Positions 18,338-28,212 of a stretch of DNA of 64,000 nt are shown here, piece after piece. Source of the stretch: Pseudidiomarina gelatinasegens (lineage in GTDB: Bacteria; Pseudomonadota; Gammaproteobacteria; Enterobacterales; Alteromonadaceae); contig NZ_RSFE01000001.1 in assembly GCF_004025325.1 (NCBI RefSeq), positions 372,001-436,000 of the forward strand, written 5' to 3'. The notes under the pieces were generated by a model. The model was not told where the DNA came from. It saw only the letters and a list, made by a program, of their open reading frames with translations, and did no database searches. The translations under genes and the position numbers were made by a program. Every line of letters begins with the position of its first letter. Position 1 is the stretch's first letter.

Positions 18338-19381
18338 TCAGTTCAGGGTCATTGTGACGCTGCGGTTACGGCGATAACTGCTTAAGTCCACCGGTTCACC
18401 ATTATACGTCATTGTGACAACTTCTGGCTTGCATAAAATGATATCAAAAGGAGGTTCGCCCGTCAGCGGCATTGTGTAACCGGCTTTTTTAACGCCGATG
18501 GCGATGTCGGTGCCCGTGGCATCGGTTACTTTTATCCAGCAGTCACCACTAAATGCCATGACCAGCTCCGCGCCTTCGCTTGCGCTTGGCTGGTTATTTG
18601 GAATGGGGTCAGTGACCACCTCGGCGTCGGCTGCGGTGTCAGCCACAACTGTTGGCTCATTGGTGTCACGCGCTGTTGTGGTGTCTTCAGTTGGGGGTTC
18701 CGTTGGCTCATCTGTCACCACCGGCGCACTGTCGTCGTTACGGCTGGTGACGGTCTGGCCTTCGGTTTCATTGGCCTGTTGGTCGTCGTCGGTGGTCGTT
18801 TGGCCACGAGCTTGGTCTTCCGTAACCCGCTCTGTAGGCGCATCACGACGCACTGCGGTGCGATTCTCAACCTGCTGGCTGCTACCATTATTGACGGAGC
18901 CATTGCCGTTACCATTAAAGATGTCGCCGTTGTTGGTGTCTTGCCACCACCACACCACCGCCATGGCAATAACAATGGCAATAATAAAGTAGCTAAATAA
19001 CATTAAACGGCTGTCGTTGCGCTCGCGCACCTTGCGTTTGGAAAAGCTTTGCATGGTAATGGTGCTGACCGGTACTTCACCGAAGCCCATTTTACCGTAG
19101 GCTTCAAATACGCGTATTTCGTCAACTTCAAGCGCTTTACTTACCGAACGCAAGTAGCCACGCACATAAGTAGCTGACGATAGCTGGTCAAACTCATCGG
19201 CTTCGAGCAGTTCAATCACGGTTTTGCGCAGACGCAGGCTGTCCGCCACTTGCTGTGTGGTTAGCCCTTTTGCTTCACGCGCTTCACGAAATAACTGGCC
19301 GGGCGTCTCCCCTGTATAAGGTTCTGGCTTAGGCTGTTCTTCTTCGCTGTTCTCTTCGAATAAGTCTTTATCTGATGCCAT
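18338..19381 (-). CDS. rodZ: Cell-shape protein RodZ
   Basis: 347 residues. Cytoplasmic Cro-type helix-turn-helix (about 27-90, LREAREAKGLTTQQVADSL-like), one membrane helix (about 126-146), a long low-complexity Thr/Asp/Asn-rich periplasmic linker (about 150-265) and a C-terminal beta domain of the DUF4115 type (DCWIKVTDATGTDIAIGVKK). RodZ ties MreB to the membrane during elongation. It is followed by the family B block and then ispG, and preceded by pilW, the conserved order. Confidence 0.95.
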   Translation of the reverse strand: MASDKDLFEENSEEEQPKPEPYTGETPGQLFREAREAKGLTTQQVADSLRLRKTVIELLEADEFDQLSSATYVRGYLRSVSKALEVDEIRVFEAYGKMGFGEVPVSTITMQSFSKRKVRERNDSRLMLFSYFIIAIVIAMAVVWWWQDTNNGDIFNGNGNGSVNNGSSQQVENRTAVRRDAPTERVTEDQARGQTTTDDDQQANETEGQTVTSRNDDSAPVVTDEPTEPPTEDTTTARDTNEPTVVADTAADAEVVTDPIPNNQPSASEGAELVMAFSGDCWIKVTDATGTDIAIGVKKAGYTMPLTGEPPFDIILCKPEVVTMTYNGEPVDLSSYRRNRSVTMTLN

Positions 19382-19390
19382 TCTCGTTCG

Positions 19391-20158
19391 CTATTTAGTT
19401 AATTGCTGATAACCACGCGCTTGCTGAGAAGCCGGAAAGCGCTGCACAAGCAGATCGCCGAATTGCTGCCGTTTGTTCTTATTGTTTAAGGCGTGAGCTA
19501 ACTGCACTTCTAACCATAAATATTGCGCCGACAACTGCGGGTAATTGGCTCGGCGCTCTATCATGTCCGCAGCCTTGTCATAGCGTTTCTGCTCAAGCAA
19601 CAAGGATGCATAATTCTCTAAAATATTGACGCTGCCACCACTGTGGTTAAGCGCCAAAAGGTAATATCGGTCGGCATTTGCCATATCTTTTTGCGCGGCT
19701 GCACAGCGCCCAGCATTCTGATAGGTGCTGGCAATCTTCACGTAACCAGGCTGCGCAACGGCTTTACGAAACATTTGGTCGGCTTCGTTGTAGCGATCTT
19801 GACCGCACAACAACACGCCTAAGTTATTATAGCTGTCGCCGTCATTAGGGCGCAGGTCGATGGCCTTACGATAATAGGCCTCGGCATTTTTTACGTCACG
19901 AACTTGCTGATAATAATAAGCAAGGCCGGTATAAACATCTGGGTTGTCGGGGGTGTATTCGCGGGCGCGTTCTAAATTTGCTTTAGCTTGCTCAAAATTA
20001 CCGGAGCGTAAATACTGCAGCCCAAGTGCCAACCGCGTGCGCGAAGCCTCTTGTGCGTTGAATTGCTGTGCCGGTTCTTGTTTACCATCGACCGTACGTT
20101 GGCTCACGCAACCGGTGCTGAACACCACGGTGATAAGCGCTAACAGCAGAATCCGCAT
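19391..20158 (-). CDS. pilW: Type IV pilus biogenesis lipoprotein PilW (PilF)
   Basis: 255 residues from the ATG at 20158, which has a GGGGGAG ribosome-binding site 6 bp upstream; the longer frame would start inside that site. Lipobox STGC gives Cys17. Four to five TPR repeats follow (ALGLQYLRSGNFEQAKANLERA, DVYTGLAYYYQQ, DSYNNLGVLLCGQDRYNEAD). PilW/PilF is the outer-membrane pilotin that stabilises PilQ multimers. The position between rlmN and rodZ is typical. Confidence 0.94.
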   Translation of the reverse strand: MRILLLALITVVFSTGCVSQRTVDGKQEPAQQFNAQEASRTRLALGLQYLRSGNFEQAKANLERAREYTPDNPDVYTGLAYYYQQVRDVKNAEAYYRKAIDLRPNDGDSYNNLGVLLCGQDRYNEADQMFRKAVAQPGYVKIASTYQNAGRCAAAQKDMANADRYYLLALNHSGGSVNILENYASLLLEQKRYDKAADMIERRANYPQLSAQYLWLEVQLAHALNNKNKRQQFGDLLVQRFPASQQARGYQQLTK

Positions 20159-20255
20159 GTAAATCTCCCCCATAAAGAAACTATCTTAACCTTTATCGGC
20201 GGCAGATCAAGCTGTGTGGCGTCAAAGCTATGTTAAGTTTGTCTTAAGCGTGCGA

Positions 20256-21389
20256 TTAAACCGCTTTGATTTCGATGCCGTCGCCACCGCGTTGCGCTTG
20301 TTGCTTTTTCAAGATGCGCTTGGTGCGGTCAATCACATCACCGACAAGTTGGCCGCAAGCAGCATCAATGTCGTCACCGCGCGTGCGCCGTACGACAACA
20401 ATGTAGCCTTTATCCATCAGTACTTTGGCGAAGCGGTCGATGCGTGAATTGCTCGATCGGCCATAGTCTGAACCTGGGAATGGATTAAACGGAATGAGGT
20501 TGATTTTGCACGGCGTGTCTTTCAGCACTTCGGCCAATTCAGCCGCCTGCTCCATCGAGTCATTGATGTGGTCCAACATCACATATTCAATGGTGATGTT
20601 TTTATTTGCCTTTGAGCCGTCAATGTAGTCACGGCTGGCTTTGAGGAATTCTTGAATGTTGTACTTTTTATTGATTGGCACAATTTCGTTGCGCAGCTCG
20701 TCGTTTGGTGCGTGCAAGGAAATCGCCAAGGCCACGTCGATTTGCTCTTTGAGCTTATACAAAGCCGGCACCACACCCGAGGTACTCAGGGTGACACGAC
20801 GCTTCGATAAACCAAAGGCGTTATCGTCGAGCATTAAGTCCATGGCTGGAACCACGTTATTCAGGTTCAACAGCGGTTCACCCATGCCCATCATCACCAC
20901 GTTGGTGACAGCTTTTACGCCGGTGTCGCCAAAGGCGCCGATGAGTTTGCTCACACGCCATACTTGGCCAATGATTTCGGCAACTTTTAAGTTGCGGTTG
21001 AAACCTTGCTGGGCGGTCGAGCAGAAGGTGCACTCCAGTGCACAGCCCACTTGTGAACTGACGCACAAGGTGGCGCGGTCACGATCTGGAATCCATACGG
21101 TTTCCACATCCTGGCCGTCAAATAAAGTCATCGCGAACTTGATGGTGCCGTCCGACGATTGTTGTTGAACACGCACTTCAGGCGCCCGAATTTCGGCCAC
21201 CTGTTTCAGTTTTTCACGCAGCACCTTGTTGAGATTGGTCATCTCGTCAAAGTCATCGACACAATAGTGATACACCCACTTCATGACCTGATCGGCGCGA
21301 AATGGTTTTTCACCCAACTCTTTAAAGAACTCGCGCATTGCTTCGCGGTTCAAGTCGAGTAAATTCACTTTTTTGTCTACTGCATTCAT
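20256..21389 (-). CDS. rlmN: Dual-specificity RNA methyltransferase RlmN
   Basis: 377 residues. Radical SAM core with the CxxxCxxC motif at C116, C120 and C123 (CALECTFC), and the second catalytic cysteine in DIDAACGQL near the C-terminus. It methylates C2 of A2503 in 23S rRNA and A37 in some tRNAs. The end DGIEIKAV is native. The family B block at 21408-21527 separates it from ndk. Confidence 0.97.
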   Translation of the reverse strand: MNAVDKKVNLLDLNREAMREFFKELGEKPFRADQVMKWVYHYCVDDFDEMTNLNKVLREKLKQVAEIRAPEVRVQQQSSDGTIKFAMTLFDGQDVETVWIPDRDRATLCVSSQVGCALECTFCSTAQQGFNRNLKVAEIIGQVWRVSKLIGAFGDTGVKAVTNVVMMGMGEPLLNLNNVVPAMDLMLDDNAFGLSKRRVTLSTSGVVPALYKLKEQIDVALAISLHAPNDELRNEIVPINKKYNIQEFLKASRDYIDGSKANKNITIEYVMLDHINDSMEQAAELAEVLKDTPCKINLIPFNPFPGSDYGRSSNSRIDRFAKVLMDKGYIVVVRRTRGDDIDAACGQLVGDVIDRTKRILKKQQAQRGGDGIEIKAV

Positions 21390-21407
21390 ATAAAACCTTA
21401 AGTGCGT

Positions 21408-21527
21408 TGTTCGTTATTCGTGCGTTCGCTTCGCTCACTGTTCGTACGCGCTTCGCGCTGTTCGGAATAACAACCTACGAATAGCGCAGCGGACGAACAG
21501 CGAAGCGATCGAATAACGAATAACGCT
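21408..21527. repeat. Family B inverted repeat between ndk and rlmN
   Basis: Left end GCGTTGTTCGTTATTCG, right end CGAATAACGAATAACGC, with inner pairs TTCGCTTCGCTCACTGTTCG / CGAACAGCGAAGCGA and GCGCTTCGCGC. It begins 7 bp after the ndk stop. Confidence 0.88.
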
Positions 21528-21533
21528 TTTTAA

Positions 21534-21965
21534 TTAACGGGTGCGGGCGCAGAGTTCTTCGTCAGCGAAGAAATATGCAATTTCACGTGCTGCTGACTCT
21601 AATGCGTCAGAACCGTGCGTTGCGTTCTCGTCGATAGATACAGCATAGTCTGCGCGCAAAGTTCCTGCCAATGCGTCAGCTGGGTTGGTTGCACCCATGA
21701 TGTCGCGGTGACGTTTTACTGCGTTTTCGCCTTCAAGCACTTGCACCATGATTGGGCCAGAAGTCATGAAGTCTACCAATGCGCGGAAGAAAGGACGCTC
21801 TTTGTGTTCAGCGTAGAAGCCTTCAGCTTGTTCAGTGCTTAAATGCATCATTTTGGCTGCAACGATACGGAAGCCGGCAGTTTCAAAACGGTTATAGATA
21901 GCGCCGATTACGTTTTTGCCAACGGCATCCGGCTTGATAATTGATAAGGTGCGTTCTAGAGCCAT
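21534..21965 (-). CDS. ndk: Nucleoside diphosphate kinase
   Basis: 143 residues from the ATG at 21965, the standard Ndk length; the frame extends to a TTG that forms part of the TTGGAG ribosome-binding site. [18 protein letters not shown], the active-site region with NATHGSDA (catalytic His), and the C-terminal [11 protein letters not shown] are all canonical. It equilibrates nucleoside triphosphates. In relatives ndk directly follows the isc-hsc-fdx operon; here msrA and two palindromes have come between. Confidence 0.97.
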   Translation of the reverse strand: MALERTLSIIKPDAVGKNVIGAIYNRFETAGFRIVAAKMMHLSTEQAEGFYAEHKERPFFRALVDFMTSGPIMVQVLEGENAVKRHRDIMGATNPADALAGTLRADYAVSIDENATHGSDALESAAREIAYFFADEELCARTR

Positions 21966-22056
21966 GATTTTCTCCAATCAAGTTTTATAAGTGAAAGGTT
22001 GTCTAAGTTAGAGTCGCGCGGATTATACATAAAAGCCGCCTTCAGAGCTAGGGGCA

Positions 22057-22103
22057 GAGGTGGGGTGCAGTCCCTGCTCCGGAGCAGGGACTGCACCCCA
22101 CTT
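22057..22103. repeat. Family A palindrome upstream of msrA
   Basis: Perfect copy with 15-bp outer arms GTGGGGTGCAGTCCC and a TGCTCCGGAGCA centre. It lies between the divergent ndk and msrA starts, about 80 bp before the msrA ATG. Confidence 0.93.
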
Positions 22104-22185
22104 CAAACGCTTTACAGCGGCATCGAACAGGCGTAAAGTGTGGGCATCTAGACGTCTATTTTATTTCGCAGTACATGAGGTGGTT

Positions 22186-22719
22186 ATGACGCAACAAATT
22201 ACATTAGGTGGCGGTTGTTTTTGGTGCCTGGAAGGTGCTTTTAAGCAAGTTCGTGGCGTTTTAAAGGTGCAGTCTGGTTATGCCGGCGGGCACAAAGAAA
22301 ATCCAACGTACGAAGAAGTCTGCTCAGGCAGCACCGGGCATGCTGAAGTGCTGCAGGTAACTTTTGAGCCAACAGCTTTAAGTGTACGGGAAATTTTAGA
22401 AATCTTTTTTGCGTTGCACGATCCTACCCAAGTGAACCGTCAGGGTAATGATGTGGGTACCCAATATCGCACGTCTATTTTCTACCAAACTGACGAACAA
22501 AAACGCTTAGCGGAAGAGATTATTGCCGAAATGGAACGTGAAAAAACCTGGGATGCGCCAATTGTGACCACAATTGAGGCACTGGAGAAGTTCTGGCCGG
22601 CTGAGGATTACCACGAAAACTATGTGGAACGTAACCCTGAAAACGCCTATTGCCAAGCGGTTGTGCATCCGAAGTTAGCAAAATTCAAACGCACTTTCGC
22701 CGAAAAGCTCGACGGCTAA
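22186..22719 (+). CDS. msrA: Peptide methionine sulfoxide reductase MsrA
   Basis: 177 residues from the ATG at 22186 with GAGG 6 bp upstream. The frame is open further back through the family A palindrome, but that stretch is repeat-derived and rejected. The catalytic GGCFWCLEGAF motif is present near the N-terminus, followed by YAGGHKENPTYEEVCSGSTGHAE and the DPTQVNRQGNDVGTQYRT region. It repairs oxidised methionine (S-sulfoxide). It is the only plus-strand gene between 12.3 and 30 kb and is bracketed by two family A palindromes, suggesting a later insertion. Confidence 0.96.
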   Translation: MTQQITLGGGCFWCLEGAFKQVRGVLKVQSGYAGGHKENPTYEEVCSGSTGHAEVLQVTFEPTALSVREILEIFFALHDPTQVNRQGNDVGTQYRTSIFYQTDEQKRLAEEIIAEMEREKTWDAPIVTTIEALEKFWPAEDYHENYVERNPENAYCQAVVHPKLAKFKRTFAEKLDG

Positions 22720-22726
22720 AACAAGT

Positions 22727-22773
22727 AAGTGGGGTGCAGTCCCAGCTCCGGAGCTGGGACTGCACCCCCTTCT
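22727..22773. repeat. Family A palindrome between convergent msrA and fdx
   Basis: Perfect inner palindrome with CCCAGCTCCGGAGCTGGG, where the 22057 copy has CCCTGCTCCGGAGCAGGG: a paired change that keeps the symmetry. It starts 8 bp after the msrA stop and ends 3 bp before the fdx stop, so it may also serve as a two-way terminator. Confidence 0.93.
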
Positions 22774-22775
22774 TA

Positions 22776-23114
22776 CTAATGGTTTTCTTTGGCGTGGTTG
22801 ATGCTGTATTTCGGGATTTCTACAACGAGGTCTTCGCCGTCAACTTTGGCCTGACAGCTTAAGCGTGAATCTGGGTCGAGGCCCCACGCTTTATCGAGCA
22901 TGTCGTCTTCGTTTTCTTCAATTTCGTTAATTGAGTCCATGCCTTCGCGAATGTACACGTGGCAGGTGGTGCAGGCGCACACTTTTTCGCAGGCGTGTTC
23001 TATGCCGATGCCGTTGCGCAAGGCCACGTCAAGCACGGTTTCGCCGTCTTTTGCTTCGAGGGCTGCGCCTTCTGGGCAAAGCTCTTCATGGGGTAAAAAT
23101 ACAATCTTTGGCAT
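22776..23114 (-). CDS. fdx: ISC-type 2Fe-2S ferredoxin
   Basis: 112 residues. Cluster ligands C42, C48, C51 and C87 fit the C-x5-C-x2-C...C pattern of adrenodoxin-type ferredoxins (HACEKVCACTTCHV, RLSCQAKV). It supplies electrons for cluster assembly on IscU. It is the last gene of the isc operon; no iscX is found behind it. A family B block separates it from hscA. Confidence 0.96.
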   Translation of the reverse strand: MPKIVFLPHEELCPEGAALEAKDGETVLDVALRNGIGIEHACEKVCACTTCHVYIREGMDSINEIEENEDDMLDKAWGLDPDSRLSCQAKVDGEDLVVEIPKYSINHAKENH

Positions 23115-23121
23115 AAAAACC

Positions 23122-23246
23122 TCGTTAATCGTTACTCGTTATTCGTGCGCTACGCTTTTCGTCCGTTACACTGTTCGTACGCGATGCTCTTCGAACAGTG
23201 AAGCGTACGAACAACGAACAGTGCGTAGCACGTACGAAAAACGCTG
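23122..23246. repeat. Family B inverted repeat between hscA and fdx
   Basis: Left arm TCGTTACTCGTTATTCGTGC, right arm GCACGTACGAAAAACGC, with inner pair CACTGTTCGTACGC / GCGTACGAACAACGAACAGTG. It starts 5 bp after the hscA stop and lies inside an operon, so it does not simply end transcription. Confidence 0.85.
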
Positions 23247-23251
23247 TTGTT

Positions 23252-25126
23252 TTATAATTCGTCGACTTTTGTGCCGGAGAGTGCTTTGCGAATGCTGGCG
23301 TCCATGCGGCGCGCGGCGAAGTCATCGCTGGCTTTGTCTACGGCTTCAATAGCTTGTTCAATGGTTGCAACATCTGTGCCGCTGCGGGCAACACGAAGTT
23401 GCTCCATGGCGGCATCCAAGGTTGCGCGCTCGTTCTCGTCAAGCAGTTTGCCGTCTGCGGCTAAGGCACTGCTTAGCGCCTCGATAACGCGGTCGGCTTC
23501 AACTTGCTGTTCACGCAACATGCGCGCCACCATGTCTTCTTTGGCATTGCTCATAGATGCTTCAATCATTTTGGTGATGTCATTATCACCCAAACCATAG
23601 GATGGCTTCACCTGAATTGATGCGCTCACGCCGGTCGATTTTTCCATGGCGGTCACGCTCAATAAGCCGTCTGCATCCACTTGGAAAGTTACCCGAATGT
23701 GTGCGGCACCGGCTGCCATTGGCGGTATATCCGTTAACACGAAACGAGCCAAACTACGGCAGTCATCGACCAACTCACGTTCGCCCTGCACCACGTGAAT
23801 CATCATGGCGGTTTGGCCGTCTTTAAACGTGGTGAATTCTTGCGCTTTTGCGACTGGAATCGTGGTGTTGCGTGCAACGACTTTTTCTACCAAGCCGCCC
23901 ATAGTTTCGAGGCCCAGCGAGAGTGGAATCACATCCAGCAGCAGCATGTCAGAGTCCGGTTTGTTACCCGCTAAAATATCCGCTTGTACGGCCGCACCGA
24001 GCGCTACAACTTGGTCTGGGTCAATAGATGTTAACGGCTCGCGACCAAAGAATTCACCGACAGCTTCACGTACACGTGGCACGCGGGTTGAGCCGCCTAC
24101 CATGACCACGTCGAGTATTTCATCGGCGCTGACTTCGGCATCTTTTAAAGCACGACGGCAGGCTGTTAACGTTTTGCGCACCATTGGTTCAATCAATTCA
24201 TTTAATTTAGCGCGCGTTAACGTCACGGCGTCACCTTCATCACTCGAAGAAGAACGAGGTATCACCACAGACTCAGCATCTGTTAGTTGTTCTTTTGCCG
24301 CTTTGGCAGCATTGATCAGATCACGCTCATCACGCGCATCGACATTCTCGGGCAACGACCACTGCACTTTAAGCCAGTTGACGATGAGCTGATCGAAGTC
24401 ATCACCACCCAGAGCGCTGTCGCCGCCGGTTGCCAGCACTTCAAATACGCCACCCTGCAAACGCAATATGGAAATATCAAAGGTACCGCCACCTAAATCA
24501 TAAACTGCAATTAGGCCTTCACGACCTGAGTCGAGGCCATAGGCAACTGCTGCTGCAGTGGGTTCGTTTAATAAGCGTAAAACTTTTAAACCGGCCAGTT
24601 GCGCAGCGTCTTTGGTACTTTGACGTTGTGCGTCATCGAAATAAGCCGGCACGGTAATCACCACGCCAGTCAGCTCGCCACCTAATGAGGCTTCAGCGCG
24701 TGCTGCCAAGGTGCGCAAGATATCAGCGGACACTTCAACTGCGTTTTTCTCGCCCGCGGCGGTATGGAATACCGGCACGCCGTTGTCGGTTTCGCTCATG
24801 CGATACGGCAAGTTCGAGAAGTTTTTTTGCACGTCGGCAATGGTGCGGCCAATAAAGCGTTTTACAGAAACAATGGTGTTCTGGGTTTCAATGCTCTTGT
24901 CAGCATGTTTTGCCAGGGCTTCGTTACCAGTAAGGATTTCGTCGGCACCGTAATAAACTACTGACGGTAAAATGGCACGACCCTGCTCATCTTTGAGCAC
25001 TGCGGCTTCGCCACTACGCACGCTTGCCACTAATGAATTGGTGGTGCCCAAATCGATGCCGGCGGCAAGACGATGTTGGTGCGGCGCGGTGCTTTGACCC
25101 GGTTCCGCAATTTGTAGTAAAGCCAT
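23252..25126 (-). CDS. hscA: Fe-S assembly chaperone HscA
   Basis: 624 residues, an Hsp70-family protein. Nucleotide-binding domain with [26 protein letters not shown] phosphate 2 ([14 protein letters not shown]) and VGGSTRVP; substrate domain with [26 protein letters not shown] and a C-terminal helical lid. With HscB it releases clusters from IscU. Position in iscRSUA-hscBA-fdx agrees. Confidence 0.97.
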   Translation of the reverse strand: MALLQIAEPGQSTAPHQHRLAAGIDLGTTNSLVASVRSGEAAVLKDEQGRAILPSVVYYGADEILTGNEALAKHADKSIETQNTIVSVKRFIGRTIADVQKNFSNLPYRMSETDNGVPVFHTAAGEKNAVEVSADILRTLAARAEASLGGELTGVVITVPAYFDDAQRQSTKDAAQLAGLKVLRLLNEPTAAAVAYGLDSGREGLIAVYDLGGGTFDISILRLQGGVFEVLATGGDSALGGDDFDQLIVNWLKVQWSLPENVDARDERDLINAAKAAKEQLTDAESVVIPRSSSSDEGDAVTLTRAKLNELIEPMVRKTLTACRRALKDAEVSADEILDVVMVGGSTRVPRVREAVGEFFGREPLTSIDPDQVVALGAAVQADILAGNKPDSDMLLLDVIPLSLGLETMGGLVEKVVARNTTIPVAKAQEFTTFKDGQTAMMIHVVQGERELVDDCRSLARFVLTDIPPMAAGAAHIRVTFQVDADGLLSVTAMEKSTGVSASIQVKPSYGLGDNDITKMIEASMSNAKEDMVARMLREQQVEADRVIEALSSALAADGKLLDENERATLDAAMEQLRVARSGTDVATIEQAIEAVDKASDDFAARRMDASIRKALSGTKVDEL

Positions 25127-25151
25127 TTAGAACCTCTTTTTAAATACGGGA

Positions 25152-25218
25152 GCGATATTAGATATTAGATATCAGATCTGATGTTTCGGCTTTTGCTAAT
25201 ATCTAACAGCTAATATCG
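25152..25218. repeat. Family C heptad inverted repeat between hscB and hscA
   Basis: Left GCGATATTAGATATTAGATA, right CTAATATCTAACAGCTAATA, loop containing TGATGTTTCGG, a core shared with the copies at 59322 and 60800. It supplies the last two codons and stop of hscB (CGA TAT TAG). Confidence 0.88.
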
Positions 25219-25713
25219 AATTTGCTCTTCGGTTTGCTCGAGTTCGTGATGCAGCTTGTGCATGAACTTCAGCTTGCGTATCGCAATGGCGGCTTCTTCA
25301 TTGGCTGCCGCTTCAAGGTGCTGTTCAAGCTCGCCTTGCAACGCATTCATTTGCTCTTGCAAGTCTTTGTAGGCGCTATCGAGCGCTTCCAAGTCTGTGA
25401 TTTCTTCGATGCGTTCGCGCCATTCCATTTGCGCCATCAAAAAGTCAGGGTCTTGCAAGGTGGTTTGTTCGTGCGCTAGATCAATACCGCGTAATTCCAG
25501 TAAGTACTCCGCGCGGGTAAGCGGTGAACGCAAGGTTTGGTACGCATCATTGAGCTGTGCAGTACGTTGCACGGCACGTAATTTTTCGCGTTCACTGCCA
25601 GTGGCAAAGCGATCAGGGTGCAGCGTTTGCTGCAATTTGCGGTAGCGCTGTTGCAATTCCGCCGCATCTAAAGAGAATGCGGCGGGCATATCAAACAGTT
25701 CAAAATGATTCAT
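25210..25713 (-). CDS. hscB: J-domain co-chaperone HscB
   Basis: 167 residues from the ATG at 25713, 10 bp after the iscA stop. The longer open frame would lie inside iscA and is unsupported. MNHFELFDMPAAFSLD, then the J-domain with HPD (QTLHPDRFATGSEREK) and a C-terminal three-helix IscU-binding domain. It delivers IscU to HscA. The final RY and the stop codon come from the family C repeat (EEQIRY-stop). Confidence 0.95.
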   Translation of the reverse strand: MNHFELFDMPAAFSLDAAELQQRYRKLQQTLHPDRFATGSEREKLRAVQRTAQLNDAYQTLRSPLTRAEYLLELRGIDLAHEQTTLQDPDFLMAQMEWRERIEEITDLEALDSAYKDLQEQMNALQGELEQHLEAAANEEAAIAIRKLKFMHKLHHELEQTEEQIRY

Positions 25714-25723
25714 TGCTTGCCTG

Positions 25724-26047
25724 TTATACGTTGAAGCTTTCTCCGCAACCGCACTCGCCTTTGGCGTTTGGATTACGGAACTCAAAACCTTCGTTTAGGC
25801 CTTCTTTGACAAAGTCGATTTCGGTGCCATCAAGGTACACCAAGCTCTTGCCGTCGACGACAATGTTCACGCCGTTGGCTTCGATAATCGTATCGGTATC
25901 GTCCACTTCGTCAACAAATTCCATCACGTAGGCGAGCCCGGAGCAGCCGGTGGTTTTAATTCCCAACCGAATGCCCACACCTTTACCGCGTTGTTCTAGA
26001 AACGAGCGGGCGCGATGCGCCGCCGCTTCAGTTATGGTAATTGCCAT
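25724..26047 (-). CDS. iscA: A-type Fe-S carrier IscA
   Basis: 107 residues. The three conserved cysteines are at C35 ([10 protein letters not shown]) and in the C-terminal GECGCGESF motif (C99 and C101). It carries Fe-S clusters from IscU to apo-proteins. It lies between iscU and hscB with short spacers. Confidence 0.96.
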   Translation of the reverse strand: MAITITEAAAHRARSFLEQRGKGVGIRLGIKTTGCSGLAYVMEFVDEVDDTDTIIEANGVNIVVDGKSLVYLDGTEIDFVKEGLNEGFEFRNPNAKGECGCGESFNV

Positions 26048-26059
26048 CTTATAACCCGA

Positions 26060-26443
26060 TTACGCTACGTGTTTCTTTTTGTAGTCAGCAATTGCTGCTT
26101 TTATTGCGTCTTCTGCCAAAATTGAACAGTGAATTTTCACTGGTGGCAATGCAAGTTCTTCAGCAATTTGCGTGTTTTTCAACTGCTCAGCTTCGGCAAT
26201 TGACTTACCTTTAACCCACTCAGTAACAAGTGAGCTTGAAGCGATTGCAGAACCACAACCGTAGGTTTTGAATTTTGCGTCTTCAATGATGCCTTCGGCA
26301 TTAATTTTCAACTGCAATTTCATAACGTCGCCACACGCTGGTGCGCCGACCATGCCGGTTGCGATTGACGGATCATTCTTGTCAAACGCGCCTACGTTGC
26401 GCGGATTTTCATAATGGTCGATTACTTTTTCGCTGTATGCCAT
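26060..26443 (-). CDS. iscU: Fe-S cluster scaffold IscU
   Basis: 127 residues. Cluster-binding cysteines C37 (APACGD), C63 (YGCGSA) and C106 (HCSILA), with the HscA recognition motif LPPVK at 99-103. It is the scaffold on which clusters are built with sulfur from IscS. Confidence 0.97.
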   Translation of the reverse strand: MAYSEKVIDHYENPRNVGAFDKNDPSIATGMVGAPACGDVMKLQLKINAEGIIEDAKFKTYGCGSAIASSSLVTEWVKGKSIAEAEQLKNTQIAEELALPPVKIHCSILAEDAIKAAIADYKKKHVA

Positions 26444-26458
26444 ACCGTGTTACCTCTC

Positions 26459-27673
26459 TTAGTGTGCGACCCACTCGACTTTGCTTAGGTCGACGCCGTC
26501 TTTGTACATATCCCAAAGGGGTGACATGTCGCGTAGACGACCAATCGAATTTTGAATTTGTTTAATGGCGTAATCCACTTCTTCTTCGGTAGTAAAGCGG
26601 CCGAAGCTGAAACGGATTGAGCTGTGCGCCAGTTCGTCGTTGCGGCCCAAGGCGCGCAATACGTACGAAGGCTCAAGGCTTGCTGATGTGCAGGCTGAAC
26701 CTGAAGAAACCGCGAGGTCTTTCAGCGCCATAATCAAGCTTTCGCCTTCAACAAAGTTAAAGCTGATGTTGAAGATGTGCGGCACAGCGTGCTCTTGATT
26801 GCCGTTAATGTACACTTCTTCGATGTCTTTTACGCCATTCCATAAACGGTCGTGGAGCATTTTAAAACGCTCAAATTCTGCGCCCATTTCTTCTTTGGCA
26901 ATGCGTGCAGCTTCACCGAAGCCGACGATTTGATGCGTTGGCAAGGTGCCTGAACGCATACCACGTTCGTGTCCACCACCATGCATTTGTGCATTTAGGC
27001 GTACCCGTGGCTTACGACGCACATACAACGCGCCAATACCTTTCGGGCCATACATTTTGTGGGCTGAAATGCTGAACATATCAACCGGCAGCTTTTCCAT
27101 ATCCACTTCGATTTTACCGGTACTTTGTGCGCCATCAACGTGGAATACTGTTTTGTTTGCACGACACAGGTTACCGATAGCTTCGATGTCCTGAATCACG
27201 CCAATTTCGTTGTTTACGTGCATGATGCTGACCAATACGGTGTCATCACGCAGCGCAGCTTTGAATGCGTCAAGATCTACCAAGCCGTCTTCTTTTACGT
27301 CTAGATAAGTTACTTCGAAGCCTTCGCGCTCCATTTGGCGGCACGTATCCAGCACGGCTTTGTGTTCGGTTTTCACCGTAATGATGTGCTTACCTTTTTT
27401 GCTGTAAAACTCAGCCGCGCCTTTAATAGCCAAGTTATCTGATTCGGTTGCACCCGAGGTGAATACAATTTCACGTGGGTCAGCGTTAATCAGATCAGCA
27501 ATCTGATTACGGGCGATATCAATCGCTTCTTCAGCTTGCCAACCGAACCGGTGAGAACGCGATGCAGGGTTACCAAACTGACCATCTGGGGTCAGGAATT
27601 GCATCATCTTTTCGGCCACGCGCGGGTCAACCGGCGTGGTTGCTGCGTAATCAAAATAAATCGGTAATTTCAT
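26459..27673 (-). CDS. iscS: Cysteine desulfurase IscS
   Basis: 404 residues from the ATG at 27673 (the preceding in-frame TTG is not needed; GAGGAG lies 8-9 bp upstream). PLP enzyme with the cofactor lysine in [12 protein letters not shown] and the sulfur-accepting cysteine in [14 protein letters not shown]. It makes cysteine persulfide for IscU and for tRNA thiolation. Confidence 0.97.
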   Translation of the reverse strand: MKLPIYFDYAATTPVDPRVAEKMMQFLTPDGQFGNPASRSHRFGWQAEEAIDIARNQIADLINADPREIVFTSGATESDNLAIKGAAEFYSKKGKHIITVKTEHKAVLDTCRQMEREGFEVTYLDVKEDGLVDLDAFKAALRDDTVLVSIMHVNNEIGVIQDIEAIGNLCRANKTVFHVDGAQSTGKIEVDMEKLPVDMFSISAHKMYGPKGIGALYVRRKPRVRLNAQMHGGGHERGMRSGTLPTHQIVGFGEAARIAKEEMGAEFERFKMLHDRLWNGVKDIEEVYINGNQEHAVPHIFNISFNFVEGESLIMALKDLAVSSGSACTSASLEPSYVLRALGRNDELAHSSIRFSFGRFTTEEEVDYAIKQIQNSIGRLRDMSPLWDMYKDGVDLSKVEWVAH

Positions 27674-27698
27674 CAAGCTACTCCTCTTGCCAGACTGC

Positions 27699-28181
27699 TT
27701 ACTGGCTCAATGCAATTTGGTTTTCGCGTTTTTTCTGTTCGGAAATTAAGTTGTTTTGACGTAAGGCCACGCGGGCAATGTCTTCTTGCTTGACCAGTTC
27801 TGCCAAACTAATGTTGGCGAGAAAGTCTTCAATACGCTCACTTAGGTCTGTCCAGAGTGAGTGCGTTAAGCAACGGCTACCGCTTTGGCATCCGCCTTTG
27901 CCTTGGCAACGTGTGGCGTCAATACTTTCATCAACGGCTTGTATTACGGCGCTGATGGAAATTTGGTGCGACTCAAGGCCCAACCGATAACCGCCACCTG
28001 GGCCGCGCACACTGCTAACCAGACCTTGTTTACGCAGGCGCGCGAACAATTGTTCAAGATAGCTTAAAGAAATACCTTGGCGTTCTGAAATATCTGCCAA
28101 TGGTACTGGACCATTTTCTGTATGAAGCGCGACGTCGATCATAGCGGTCACGGCGTAGCGGCCTTTTGAGGTTAAGCGCAT
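27699..28181 (-). CDS. iscR: Fe-S dependent regulator IscR
   Basis: 160 residues. Rrf2-type winged helix ([20 protein letters not shown], recognition helix about 39-50) with the 2Fe-2S cysteines C92, C98 and C104 ([14 protein letters not shown]). Holo-IscR represses its own operon, and a matching type 1 site lies in the promoter at 28221-28245. Confidence 0.97.
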   Translation of the reverse strand: MRLTSKGRYAVTAMIDVALHTENGPVPLADISERQGISLSYLEQLFARLRKQGLVSSVRGPGGGYRLGLESHQISISAVIQAVDESIDATRCQGKGGCQSGSRCLTHSLWTDLSERIEDFLANISLAELVKQEDIARVALRQNNLISEQKKRENQIALSQ

Positions 28182-28212
28182 AGCGGTATTGCCTCCTTTG
28201 TCTTAGGCCTTA

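Noticed and set aside
22060..22185. N-terminal extension of MsrA of 42 residues
   Set aside because: It is translated from the family A palindrome and following non-coding DNA; the ATG at 22186 has a proper ribosome-binding site and gives the normal MsrA N-terminus.
22727..22773. Family A copy as an ordinary Rho-independent terminator only
   Set aside because: It may terminate transcription, but the same sequence is found inside six genes that must be transcribed through, so termination is not its general nature.
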